NCBI GenBank assembly: GCA_021298355.1
Contig: JAJTEH010000022.1
Coordinates: forward strand, 1-34,109
Direction: 5' to 3'
DNA from: Flammeovirgaceae bacterium
GTDB lineage: Bacteria > Bacteroidota > Bacteroidia > Cytophagales > Cyclobacteriaceae
Length of the DNA: 34,109 bases
Positions 16,023 through 23,886 of this stretch are shown here, piece by piece; within the stretch, counting starts at the first letter, position 1; every line of letters begins with the position of its first letter. Under the pieces are notes generated by a model. It was not told the DNA's origin, ran no database searches, and saw nothing but the letters and a program-made list of their open reading frames with translations. The position numbers were made by a program, and so were the translations under genes.

Positions 16023-17471
16023 ATGCATGTGGAAGCTTTACAAATCATATGGTTTAAAAGAGATTTGCGTTTGCAAGATCATGCTTGCCTACAAGCAGCT
16101 TGTAATGGTGTACCCACTTTGTTGATTTACATTCTTGAACCTTCTTTATTTCAACAACCCATTTATAGCAAAAGGCACAAACATTTCATTTTACAATCGC
16201 TGCAGGATATAAATAAACAATTAAAGCCTTATCAAACACATATTCATTTTTTTGAAGATGAAGCCGAAACTGTTTTCATTCAATTGATAAAACAATATCG
16301 TATTCATCAAGTATTGAGTTATGAAGAAACAGGCATACGGCACACTTACGAGCGTGATAAAAAAGTTAAAAAACTATTTGATGTAAACCGCATTTCATGG
16401 ATAGAATTTCCTACAAGTGGCATTATCAGAAAATTAAGAGATAGGAAAGATTGGGTTGACAATTGGTATGAAACAATGGAGCAACCCTTGATTATATTTC
16501 AGCCTGATAAAATTAACTTTTTCACTTTACCGAAACATGTTTCGTTTCTTGAATTTCCTCAGAATAAAAACTTTCAACCGGGAGGTGAATCTAACGCTCA
16601 GCTATATTTAAATTCATTTTTAACGCAAAGAGCTTTCGCGTACAATCAATCTATTTCTAAACCTTTGGCTTCCCGAACTGGTTGTAGCCGACTTTCTCCT
16701 TATTTAGCCTGGGGTAATCTTTCTGTAAGGCAAGTGTATCAACAAACAGAAAAAGCCAGAAAAGAGAACAAAAGTTTAAGTTGGAACTTGCAAAATTTTG
16801 CCTCTCGCTTGCGGTGGCGCGATCATTTCATACAAAAATTTGAAACGGAAGATCGCATCGAATTCGAAAATTTTAATGCCGAATACAACACCCTTAGAAA
16901 CGAAAGCAACCCTGAACTATATAAAGCCTGGGCCGAAGGTAAAACAGGTTATCCGTTAGTTGACGCTTGCATGCGTTGTTTAAAAGAAACTGGTTATATC
17001 AATTTTAGAATGCGCGCCATGTTAGTTTCTTTTCTAACGCATCATCTTTGGCAAGATTGGAAAGAAGGTGCCACGTTATTGGGAAGTTACTTTTTAGATT
17101 TTGAGCCTGGCATCCATTATCCACAGTTTCACATGCAAGCTGGTGTAACGGGTATTCATACCATACGCATTTATAATCCTGTTAAACAAAGTATAGAACA
17201 AGATGCTGATGCAGCTTTTATTAAACAATGGCTTCCGGAACTAGCACATCTTCCATTGCCTTTACAACACGAACCCTGGAAAATAACAGGCATAGAATCC
17301 GGTTTGTATCAATTTGAATTAGGGAGAGATTATCCGAAACCGATTGTTAACATGGAAGAAACGTACAAAAAAGCTTCGGCTATTCTTCATCAACATCTTA
17401 AGCGTGCCGATGTACAAAAAGAAGCGGGAAAAATTTTAAAGAAACATACTAACCGCGACAGGCAAGTTTAA
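16023..17471 (+). CDS. Cryptochrome/photolyase-family flavoprotein, divergent type
   Basis: The 482-aa protein has an N-terminal alpha/beta antenna domain (IIWFKRDLRLQDH, about 8-20) and a C-terminal helical FAD domain. FAD-binding motifs include GCSRLSPYLAWGNLS (220-234), SRLRWRDHF (about 261-269) and TGYPLVDACMRCLKETGYINFRMRA. The usual photolyase segment (DGDLAANNGGWQW in E. coli) is replaced by DFEPGIHYPQFHMQAG (359-374). The Asn near flavin N5 and the nearest electron-transfer Trp are therefore absent; by eye they align with His365 and Phe369. The family should repair UV lesions or sense blue light, but I would not assign CPD repair. A convergent DUF2805 gene begins 2 bp beyond its stop. 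Confidence 0.85.
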   Translation: MHVEALQIIWFKRDLRLQDHACLQAACNGVPTLLIYILEPSLFQQPIYSKRHKHFILQSLQDINKQLKPYQTHIHFFEDEAETVFIQLIKQYRIHQVLSYEETGIRHTYERDKKVKKLFDVNRISWIEFPTSGIIRKLRDRKDWVDNWYETMEQPLIIFQPDKINFFTLPKHVSFLEFPQNKNFQPGGESNAQLYLNSFLTQRAFAYNQSISKPLASRTGCSRLSPYLAWGNLSVRQVYQQTEKARKENKSLSWNLQNFASRLRWRDHFIQKFETEDRIEFENFNAEYNTLRNESNPELYKAWAEGKTGYPLVDACMRCLKETGYINFRMRAMLVSFLTHHLWQDWKEGATLLGSYFLDFEPGIHYPQFHMQAGVTGIHTIRIYNPVKQSIEQDADAAFIKQWLPELAHLPLPLQHEPWKITGIESGLYQFELGRDYPKPIVNMEETYKKASAILHQHLKRADVQKEAGKILKKHTNRDRQV

Positions 17472-17473
17472 TA

Positions 17474-17746
17474 TTATCGCAATCTCTTCGAAACTTTATT
17501 AGATGATATGGCGCGTTGGCGAGTGCATTTAAAACGGTCAACTTCTTCCGCTCTTAAGTTTCTATGTTTGGTTTTTCTTCCCTGCACGCGCGCTCTCCAA
17601 CGTTTCCAACTGGCCTGTGTAAGGTTGTTGCGCATCAATTCAATTACTTCTTTTTCTGATAAACCAAACTGCGCTTTGATGGCATCGAATGGCGTTCGGT
17701 CCTCCCAGGCCATTTCAATTACGCGATCAATTTCTTCTTGCAACAT
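17474..17746 (-). CDS. DUF2805 / TIGR03643-family protein
   Basis: The 90-aa protein contains a helix-turn-helix-like segment, DAIKAQFGLSEKEVIELMR, followed by ASWKRWRARVQGRKTKH, both typical of DUF2805. The C-terminus is basic. I chose ATG at 17746: a longer TTG start at 17821 would run the protein through the atpG terminator. In my recollection the family often sits near photolyase/cryptochrome genes, and here it is convergent with one, 2 bp apart. A nucleic-acid-binding role is plausible but unproven. Confidence 0.8.
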   Translation of the reverse strand: MLQEEIDRVIEMAWEDRTPFDAIKAQFGLSEKEVIELMRNNLTQASWKRWRARVQGRKTKHRNLRAEEVDRFKCTRQRAISSNKVSKRLR

Positions 17747-17790
17747 GCTTGTAAAACAATCGCTTGTAAAAAAAGTTAAATCGGTAAAAC

Positions 17791-17813
17791 AAAAAACCCG
17801 GCTGTTCACCGGG
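17791..17813 (-). terminator. Intrinsic terminator at the end of the atp operon
   Basis: On the minus strand CCCGG-TGAACAG-CCGGG (17813-17797) is followed by six T (17796-17791) and more T. It lies just after the atpG stop. Confidence 0.85.
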
Positions 17814-17838
17814 CTTTTCAAAATAATTTCTAAGATGA

Positions 17839-18720
17839 TTACGCTGATTTCAACGCTTCAGCTCCTGCCACAATTTCCAAAATTTCTTTTGTAATTGCAG
17901 CTTGTCTCGTTCTGTTGTAAGTCAACTTTAATTCTTTTAATAACTCGCCAGCGTTTTCAGTTGCTTTATCCATGGCTGTCATTCTCGCACCGTTTTCTGC
18001 TGCATTTGAATCTAACAACGCCTTAAACAACTGAACTTTCAAAGACTTAGGAATCAAACCTGTAATGATTTCTTCTTTATCAGGTTGGTAAATATAATCT
18101 ACTTCAGAAGTTGATTGTTCCTTCGCAACAGGCATTACAGGTAAGAATTGTTCAGTACGTAAAATTTGTGTAGCTACGTTTTTAAATTCGTTATAAACAA
18201 TTTCAATTTTATCGTAGTTACCCTTTTTAAATTCTTCCATTAAAAAATCTCCGGCTTCGGCTACTCCGGTAAAATTCAAATTCTGAATTAAACCAGCAAA
18301 CTGACCTACTACATTTCCTTTTCTTTTGCTGAAAAATTCAAACGCTTTTTTACCAATCGGTAAGATGGTAACATTTCCAGCCTGTGCCTGCTCTTGATAA
18401 CGCTCAGCTAAAAGTTTTAACACACCTTTAAAAACATTCGAATTAAAGGAACCACACAAACCTCTATCAGAACTTACTGCTACAATTAAAACTTTCTTTA
18501 CTTCGCGTTGTGCGCTATACCACGCATCGGCATTTTGTTCTTGCGAAGCAGAAAGATTTTGAAGGATAGCCGTTAGTTTCTGCGCAAAGGGTCTCATTTG
18601 TGTAATTCTGTCTTGAGACCTACGCAACTTAGCTGCCGCAACCATTTTCATGGCTTTGGTAATCTGTTGGGTAGAGATAACAGAATTAATTCGTCCTTTT
18701 ACTTCTTTTAAATTCGGCAT
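17839..18720 (-). CDS. atpG: F1 ATP synthase gamma subunit
   Basis: Central rotating shaft of F1Fo ATP synthase. The 293-aa protein starts with the gamma signature MPNLKEVKGRINSVISTQQITKAMKMVAAAKLRR and ends with the paired C-terminal helix MDKATENAGELLKELKLTYNRTRQAAITKEILEIVAGAEAL. A DRGLCGSFNSN motif lies near residue 81. It is the last gene of atpBEFHAG. A hairpin lies in the 49-bp gap after atpA, and a strong terminator follows. Confidence 0.97.
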   Translation of the reverse strand: MPNLKEVKGRINSVISTQQITKAMKMVAAAKLRRSQDRITQMRPFAQKLTAILQNLSASQEQNADAWYSAQREVKKVLIVAVSSDRGLCGSFNSNVFKGVLKLLAERYQEQAQAGNVTILPIGKKAFEFFSKRKGNVVGQFAGLIQNLNFTGVAEAGDFLMEEFKKGNYDKIEIVYNEFKNVATQILRTEQFLPVMPVAKEQSTSEVDYIYQPDKEEIITGLIPKSLKVQLFKALLDSNAAENGARMTAMDKATENAGELLKELKLTYNRTRQAAITKEILEIVAGAEALKSA

Positions 18721-18738
18721 CTTAATTATCTTTTTATC

Positions 18739-18759
18739 AGCTCAACTTTTAGTCAAGCT
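18739..18759 (-). other. Intercistronic hairpin between atpA and atpG
   Basis: The minus-strand RNA AGCTTGACT-AAA-AGTTGAGCT forms a 9-bp stem (two wobble pairs) with a 3-nt loop and no following T run. It does not look like a terminator. It may affect mRNA processing or translation of atpG, which starts 19 bp downstream. Confidence 0.45.
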
Positions 18760-18769
18760 CTATTTCCAA

Positions 18770-20344
18770 TTAATATTTAGAAGCTAAATCAGTTGCTACT
18801 TGCTTTACTATAGCAACATCGGCATCTTCAAACTTACCCGCTCTGAAATTGTCTAACACGTTTCTGTGGTTAGCTTCCATCAGTATAGCAAATTCTTTTT
18901 CGAATTGTCTTACTTTATTTACAGGCACTTTATCAATAAAGCCACGAGTTGAAGCGGTGATAATCGCCACTTGTTGCTCAACCGTTACCGGTGCGTATTG
19001 ATCTTGCTTTAAGATTTCCTGGTTTCTTCTACCACGTTCAATAGTCAACTTAGTGGCAGCATCCAAATCGGAACCAAATTTTGCAAAGGCTTCCAATTCG
19101 CGGAATTGCGCCTGGTCTAACTTTAACGTTCCGGCAACTTTCTTCATCGACTTAATCTGTGCAGAACCACCCACACGCGATACAGAAATACCCACGTTAA
19201 TAGCAGGACGAATACCTGAGTTGAATAAGTTGGTCTCCAAGAATATCTGTCCGTCTGTAATAGAAATTACGTTCGTAGGAATATAAGCAGATACGTCACC
19301 TGCTTGTGTTTCGATAATCGGCAATGCAGTAAGTGAACCTCCACCTTTTACCAAATGCTTGATAGATGCTGGAAGGTCGTTCATGTTTTTAGCAATCTCA
19401 TCGTTGTTGATGATTTTCGCAGCTCTTTCTAATAAGCGTGAGTGCAAGTAGAAAACATCCCCCGGATAAGCTTCGCGTCCAGGAGGTCTTCTTAATAACA
19501 AAGAAACTTCTCGGTACGAAACAGCTTGCTTAGATAAATCATCATAAATAACAAGAGCTGGTCTTCCGGTGTCGCGGAAAAATTCACCAATGGCTGCACC
19601 TGTAAACGGTGCGAAGAATTGCATCGGTGCTGGGTCTGATGCAGTAGCTGAAACAATTACTGTGTAAGGAAGAGCGCCTGCTTTCTCTAATGCTGCTGCC
19701 ACGCTGGCAACTGTAGAACCTTTCTGGCCTACGGCAACATAGATACAAAATACAGGTTGTCCTTTTTCGTAAAATTCTTTTTGGTTAATGATGGTGTCAA
19801 TCGCAACAGCGGTTTTACCAGTCTGGCGGTCACCAATAATTAACTCGCGCTGTCCACGGCCTACAGGAATCATGGCATCAATTGCTTTAATACCTGTTTG
19901 CAAAGGCTCATTTACGGGCTGGCGAAAAATTACGCCAGGCGCTTTACGCTCTAACGGCATATCGTATAACTGGCCGTTAATCGGGCCTTTGCCATCGATT
20001 GGATTTCCGAGTGTATCTACCACGCGGCCTAACATACCATCGCCAACTTTTACAGAAGCGATTTGGCCTGTGCGCTTTACTGTATCACCTTCGTGTATGT
20101 CTTTGGAATCGCCCAATAATACAGCTCCAACGTTATCTTCTTCTAAGTTTAATACAAGTGCTTTTAGGCCATTTTCGAACACAAGCAATTCACCTGCCTG
20201 GGCTTGTGTTAAACCATATATGCGGGCAACGCCATCGCCTACGGTTAAAACAGTTCCTACTTCTTGTAATTGAGCATCAGTTTTTGAGCCCGCCAATTGT
20301 TCGCGGAGTATTGCTGATATTTCTTCTGGTTTAATCTCTGCCAT
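18770..20344 (-). CDS. atpA: F1 ATP synthase alpha subunit
   Basis: Non-catalytic nucleotide-binding subunit of F1. About 524 aa with an N-terminal beta-barrel, the Walker A loop GDRQTGKT (about 171-178), Walker B with [13 protein letters not shown], and the [18 protein letters not shown] stretch that carries the arginine facing the beta catalytic site. The ATG at 20344 (MAEIKPEE) was chosen over a TTG three codons upstream because the family begins this way. A hairpin covers the atpH-atpA junction. Confidence 0.97.
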   Translation of the reverse strand: MAEIKPEEISAILREQLAGSKTDAQLQEVGTVLTVGDGVARIYGLTQAQAGELLVFENGLKALVLNLEEDNVGAVLLGDSKDIHEGDTVKRTGQIASVKVGDGMLGRVVDTLGNPIDGKGPINGQLYDMPLERKAPGVIFRQPVNEPLQTGIKAIDAMIPVGRGQRELIIGDRQTGKTAVAIDTIINQKEFYEKGQPVFCIYVAVGQKGSTVASVAAALEKAGALPYTVIVSATASDPAPMQFFAPFTGAAIGEFFRDTGRPALVIYDDLSKQAVSYREVSLLLRRPPGREAYPGDVFYLHSRLLERAAKIINNDEIAKNMNDLPASIKHLVKGGGSLTALPIIETQAGDVSAYIPTNVISITDGQIFLETNLFNSGIRPAINVGISVSRVGGSAQIKSMKKVAGTLKLDQAQFRELEAFAKFGSDLDAATKLTIERGRRNQEILKQDQYAPVTVEQQVAIITASTRGFIDKVPVNKVRQFEKEFAILMEANHRNVLDNFRAGKFEDADVAIVKQVATDLASKY

Positions 20345-20360
20345 AACGGTCAAGTATATA

Positions 20361-20388
20361 ATTTAAGTTTGCGGCTAGCCGCTTAAAT
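20361..20388 (-). other. Hairpin at the atpH-atpA junction, spanning the atpH stop codon
   Basis: A perfect inverted repeat GCGGCTAGCCGC (20371-20382) is extended by an outer ATTTAA/TTAAAT pairing (20361-20366 with 20383-20388) across a 4-nt bulge. It lies over the atpH stop codon and about 17 bp before the atpA ATG. There is no T run, so it is not an obvious terminator. Confidence 0.5.
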
Positions 20389-20943
20389 TTCTTTGATATA
20401 AGGATTATAACTAAAGTTTACTTTTAGTGCGTTTAGTTTACTTTTAATGCTTGCATCAATTTGTTGGTCTTCTACATTTAAAATGAAGCCACCAATTAAT
20501 TCAGCGTCAACTTTTTCTATTAGCTCTACTTGCTTTTTGTTGCTTAGTTGTTTCACTATTTCTTCGAAGCGTTTGCGCAAGTTGGCATCAATAGGCGCAG
20601 CTGTTTCTAGTGTTGCTTTACCAATTCCTTTTTGCTTGTTGTAAGCATTGTGGAATTCAAGAGCTATGTCTGCCAAAACTGCTTCGCGATTTTTCTTTGT
20701 AATGATATCAAAAATTGCCAAAGTAAGTGCATGCACTTTGCCTTTGAAAATCTTTGTTAATATGTCGCGCTTTTTATCGTGTTTGATGATAGGATTTTTC
20801 AACATCAAAGCAAAAGCTCTGTTTTCTTCTACCACTTTACTGAACAAAAGCATATCTTCATGCACAGCTTCTAAAGCATTTTGTTCAACTGCTAAATCCA
20901 GCAGAGACTTTACATATCGCGATGCAACTCGATATCCGGCCAT
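20383..20943 (-). CDS. atpH: F1 ATP synthase delta subunit
   Basis: Peripheral-stalk subunit joining F1 to the b subunits. The 186-aa protein shows the family pattern: MAGYRVASRYVKSLLDLAVEQNALEAV at the N-terminus, FALMLKNPIIKHDKKRDIL, then the C-terminal VELIEKVDAELIGGFILNVEDQQIDASIKSKL. It starts 3 bp after atpF ends. The length and both domains are normal. Confidence 0.95.
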   Translation of the reverse strand: MAGYRVASRYVKSLLDLAVEQNALEAVHEDMLLFSKVVEENRAFALMLKNPIIKHDKKRDILTKIFKGKVHALTLAIFDIITKKNREAVLADIALEFHNAYNKQKGIGKATLETAAPIDANLRKRFEEIVKQLSNKKQVELIEKVDAELIGGFILNVEDQQIDASIKSKLNALKVNFSYNPYIKEI

Positions 20944-20946
20944 TGC

Positions 20947-21441
20947 TTAATTTAATTTTAGTTCTTTGATGTAGCCTTCTACTAACTCTTTCTGTTCCTT
21001 ATCTCCGGAAAGATTCTTCTTCATTAACTTTTCAGCTACTTCTAAAGAGAACAAAGCTACCTGTGTTTTCACTTCTTTTAATGCTGCTTGCTTTTCGATG
21101 TTGATTGCCTGACGCGCATCTTCGATAATTTTATCTGCGGCTTTCTTTGCTTCTGCCTTAGCTTCGTCTTGCATACGGTTAGCTGCTTCGCGTGCTTCCT
21201 TCAACATTTTATCGCGTTCTTCACGCGCTTCTTTTAACAATTTTTCGTTGTCGGATTTTAAAGTAGCAATTTCTAATCTAGCTTTTTCGGCAGTACCTAA
21301 TGCTTCGGTTATTGAAGTTTCTCTTTCTTTTAATGAAGCCAAAATCGGTTTCCACGCCAAGAAGTACAACAGCACCACAAGCGGAAAGAAAATGATGGTT
21401 TGCCAAATAATAAGGCCTGATTCTGGTGTTAGTAATTCCAT
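20947..21441 (-). CDS. atpF: Fo ATP synthase b subunit
   Basis: Peripheral-stalk subunit of 164 aa. One N-terminal membrane helix (about 9-30, LIIWQTIIFFPLVVLLYFLAW) is followed by a long charged coiled coil rich in Glu, Lys and Ala (about 45-140). A single b gene is seen, so the stalk should be a homodimer. It is preceded by a 66-bp gap containing a terminator-like hairpin after atpE. Confidence 0.95.
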   Translation of the reverse strand: MELLTPESGLIIWQTIIFFPLVVLLYFLAWKPILASLKERETSITEALGTAEKARLEIATLKSDNEKLLKEAREERDKMLKEAREAANRMQDEAKAEAKKAADKIIEDARQAINIEKQAALKEVKTQVALFSLEVAEKLMKKNLSGDKEQKELVEGYIKELKLN

Positions 21442-21474
21442 AATTTTTCTACTGTTACGTTGTTTGTAAAAACG

Positions 21475-21495
21475 AGTCCTGCCAAGTGCAGGACT
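21475..21495 (-). terminator. Terminator-like hairpin between atpE and atpF
   Basis: On the minus strand AGTCCTGC-ACTTG-GCAGGACT is a perfect 8-bp GC-rich stem (21495-21475), 12 nt after the atpE stop. It is followed by CG and then five T. It looks like a weak intrinsic terminator or attenuator inside the operon. If partial, it would raise atpE mRNA above the downstream genes. Confidence 0.55.
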
Positions 21496-21507
21496 ACGTT
21501 TTATTTT

Positions 21508-21753
<246 letters not shown>

Positions 21754-21784
21754 CTATTTAATTAAAGTGAAACAAATAAAGCCT

Positions 21785-22822
21785 TTAGTGGTGGTCATCG
21801 TGATGGTGTTCGGCTACTGCCATTCCAATGTACAATGACGAAAACAATGTGAATACATACGCCTGAATACCCGCAACCAATAACTCAATCAGGTTTATGA
21901 ACATAACAATTAGAGATGAGCCTATGCCAACGTACACACTTCCGAAAACAAACACGAGGCAAATCAAACTTAACAATACAATGTGGCCCGCAGTAATGGC
22001 AACAAACAAACGCACTGCTAATGAAATGGGCTTGGTGAAAATTCCTAATATCTCTACCGGCAAAATGATTATTCTTAAAGGAAGTGGTACGCCTGGTGTC
22101 CAGAAAATATGACCCCAATAACTTGCATTGCCACTTAAATTGGTAATTAAAAATGTGCCTATCGCCAATGTTGCAGTTACTGCAATGTTACCGGTTAGGT
22201 TGGATGCTCCGGGTAATAATCCTAATAAATTACCAAAAAGAATAAAGAAGAAAAGCGTTAATAAATAAGGAAGAAACTTCTCGTACTTAGGGCCAACGTT
22301 GGGCTTTACAACCTCATCGCGAACAAACACAATAATAGGTTCGATAAGTGCCTGTATGCCTTTAGGTGCTTTGCCTGCATTTTTCTTATACCCACGCGCT
22401 ACAGCAGTAAATACCAAAAGAAGAATAATGGCATTTATAAAAAGCGTAGCAACATTTTTGGTGATGGATAAATCTAACACTTGCTCGCCCGTTGCTTCGA
22501 GGTAAATATGATTATGCTCTAATTTATAGCCGTTGTAGGGTACAACTTCGTGGTTTTCGTTGTAAAAATGATGAGATGAAAAACTCTCTAACCCTCTTTC
22601 TTTTGTGTAAACAATAATGGGCAAATACCATGTGCCATAGTGGCCATCAAAGAAATGCCAGATATGATCATCCAACACGTGATGTAAAATTACCTCACTG
22701 GCATTAAATGCTTTTGTTGAGTCGGCACCTTCGGCCGCTTGCGCGGATTGAACCAAGCCCGATGTGGTCATCAGGGCTATAACCAGTAAAATCAGCTTAA
22801 TCCTCTTATAAACAGCGCTCAT
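21785..22822 (-). CDS. atpB: Fo ATP synthase a subunit, with N-terminal export signal
   Basis: Stator channel subunit of 345 aa, longer than the approximately 270 aa of E. coli. It has an N-terminal signal-like helix (SGLVQSAQAA) and an extra periplasmic segment of about 90 aa rich in His and Asp (ILHHVLDDHIWHFFDGHYGTW), both usual in Bacteroidota. The membrane part ends with the essential arginine region KPISLAVRLFVAITAGHI, where Arg faces the c ring. The C-terminus is His-rich (EHHHDDHH). A candidate promoter lies about 32 bp upstream. Confidence 0.95.
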   Translation of the reverse strand: MSAVYKRIKLILLVIALMTTSGLVQSAQAAEGADSTKAFNASEVILHHVLDDHIWHFFDGHYGTWYLPIIVYTKERGLESFSSHHFYNENHEVVPYNGYKLEHNHIYLEATGEQVLDLSITKNVATLFINAIILLLVFTAVARGYKKNAGKAPKGIQALIEPIIVFVRDEVVKPNVGPKYEKFLPYLLTLFFFILFGNLLGLLPGASNLTGNIAVTATLAIGTFLITNLSGNASYWGHIFWTPGVPLPLRIIILPVEILGIFTKPISLAVRLFVAITAGHIVLLSLICLVFVFGSVYVGIGSSLIVMFINLIELLVAGIQAYVFTLFSSLYIGMAVAEHHHDDHH

Positions 22823-22853
22823 GGTTGGCGAAAAAGGGGGTTAAAAACGACCG

Positions 22854-22861
22854 CAAAGGTA
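22854..22861 (-). promoter_or_regulatory. Candidate promoter -7 element for atpB
   Basis: TACCTTTG followed by C on the minus strand (22861-22854) is a perfect match to the Bacteroidota -7 element TAnnTTTG. The expected -33 position has only a T-rich stretch, not TTG. The transcript would start about 24 nt before the atpB ATG, making atpBEFHAG independent of the bactofilin genes upstream. Confidence 0.55.
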
Positions 22862-22904
22862 TGAATTAAACCCGCTGGAAAAAATCTTTTAAAAAATATT
22901 CTGG

Positions 22905-23267
22905 CTAAACTAGTTTACCCCTTTCTCTAAAGAGAGAAAATGTTTGTAATCCGATGAAAATCAATGTATTAATGATAAAAATAAGCGTGTTTTCCTTTCT
23001 GGCTGATTCATCTAAAAAAAGAATGGTAGCGAGATAGCCAATCCAAGCCAACATTTGCAAAACGATAGCTCCTAAATAGGCTATTGTAAATGCATGAACA
23101 TCTTTAATACCCTTTAATTTCTGAAATGCTAGAAAAGTACTTAATGCCAGTAATAGAATAGTAAAAACCGGATAGGGCAAAGTTTGAATAACTCCATTCT
23201 GTTGGCAGAAAAAGAGAACCATTACTTCTGCTACTGAAATGGCTAACCAGAATAGCGTATACTTCAT
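22905..23267 (-). CDS. Four-helix membrane protein, AtpI-like by position
   Basis: The 120-aa protein from ATG 23267 has four predicted membrane helices (about 4-20, 30-47, 58-80, 92-111) and an Arg/Lys-rich end. No clear motif was recognised. Size, topology and position just before atpB match AtpI, the helper of c-ring assembly, but sequence identity to AtpI is not obvious. The ATG follows the AtpZ stop by one base (TAACATG); a longer start at 23312 would overlap AtpZ heavily. Confidence 0.6.
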   Translation of the reverse strand: MKYTLFWLAISVAEVMVLFFCQQNGVIQTLPYPVFTILLLALSTFLAFQKLKGIKDVHAFTIAYLGAIVLQMLAWIGYLATILFLDESARKENTLIFIINTLIFIGLQTFSLFRERGKLV

Positions 23268-23268
23268 G

Positions 23269-23481
23269 TTATTTGCCGATTTCTCTGTAAATCTGAAACA
23301 ACATGCCTCCAAAGAAACTCAGCCCAAAAACAATCATGAGTATAGGAATTTTGAAACCAAAATACTGGTCTATTTGATACCCTACCCAACCGGTAAAAGC
23401 CATGCCAAGAAACAACTGCAAAGCCAGGTTGCTATACTTTAAGTAAGCGTTAGATGGTTTTCGCTTGTTGTCCGAATCCAT
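23269..23481 (-). CDS. atpZ: AtpZ/AtpI-family protein
   Basis: The 70-aa protein has two membrane helices (about 18-38 and 45-63). A charged N-terminus, the WVGYQIDQYFGFKIPIL loop and the GMLFQIYREIGK end match the AtpZ family, which accompanies ATP synthase and may help c-ring assembly or cation supply. The gene starts 32 bp inside the bactofilin gene and ends one base before the four-helix gene, so the three are tightly coupled. Confidence 0.85.
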   Translation of the reverse strand: MDSDNKRKPSNAYLKYSNLALQLFLGMAFTGWVGYQIDQYFGFKIPILMIVFGLSFFGGMLFQIYREIGK

Positions 23482-23869
23482 TTTCGGATGCGATTTTAAT
23501 TTCTTTCACAGTTGCACCCATTTTACAACTACCATTAAACACAGCCCCGGGTTCTACAACCAACTTTCCGGTGTTTATATCGCCATGCACTACTGCGGTA
23601 GCTTTTAATACTAAGGTTTCGGCAATGTCTAATTTACCTTTTACTTCACCTTCTATGTCGGCATTTTGTGCCGTAATATTTCCTTCTATATGCGATGAAT
23701 TCCCTAAGGCGACTTTCGATTTAGATTTTACATCTCCGCGTATTCTTCCTTCTATTCTGATGTTTCCGTAAGTCTCAATATTTCCCTCTAAAAAAGTGCC
23801 TTTTCCGATGGTGTTGCTCGAGCTGCTTAATTCTTCGGCTGCGCGCTTTTGTTCCTTGGTGTTTAGCAT
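23450..23869 (-). CDS. Bactofilin (polymer-forming cytoskeletal protein)
   Basis: The 139-aa protein has a central beta-helix (DUF583/bactofilin fold, about 25-112) with short flanking tails. The repeats include IGKGTFLEGNIETYGNIRIEGRIRGDVKSK, then SSHIEGNITAQNADIEGEVKGKLDIAE. Bactofilins form nucleotide-free filaments that localise wall enzymes. It follows the M23 peptidase gene by 17 bp, a pairing seen in many phyla, and overlaps atpZ by 32 bp. The pair probably shapes the cell wall. Confidence 0.93.
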   Translation of the reverse strand: MLNTKEQKRAAEELSSSSNTIGKGTFLEGNIETYGNIRIEGRIRGDVKSKSKVALGNSSHIEGNITAQNADIEGEVKGKLDIAETLVLKATAVVHGDINTGKLVVEPGAVFNGSCKMGATVKEIKIASENGFGQQAKTI

Positions 23870-23886
23870 GGGCTTGGTGTTAAAGT

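Noticed and set aside
17747-17821. Longer N-terminus for the DUF2805 protein from TTG at 17821
   Set aside because: It would be encoded by the atpG terminator hairpin and is not family-like.
19788-20334. Long plus-strand ORFs opposite atpA
   Set aside because: These are shadows of the strongly conserved alpha-subunit coding sequence; their products have no recognisable pattern.
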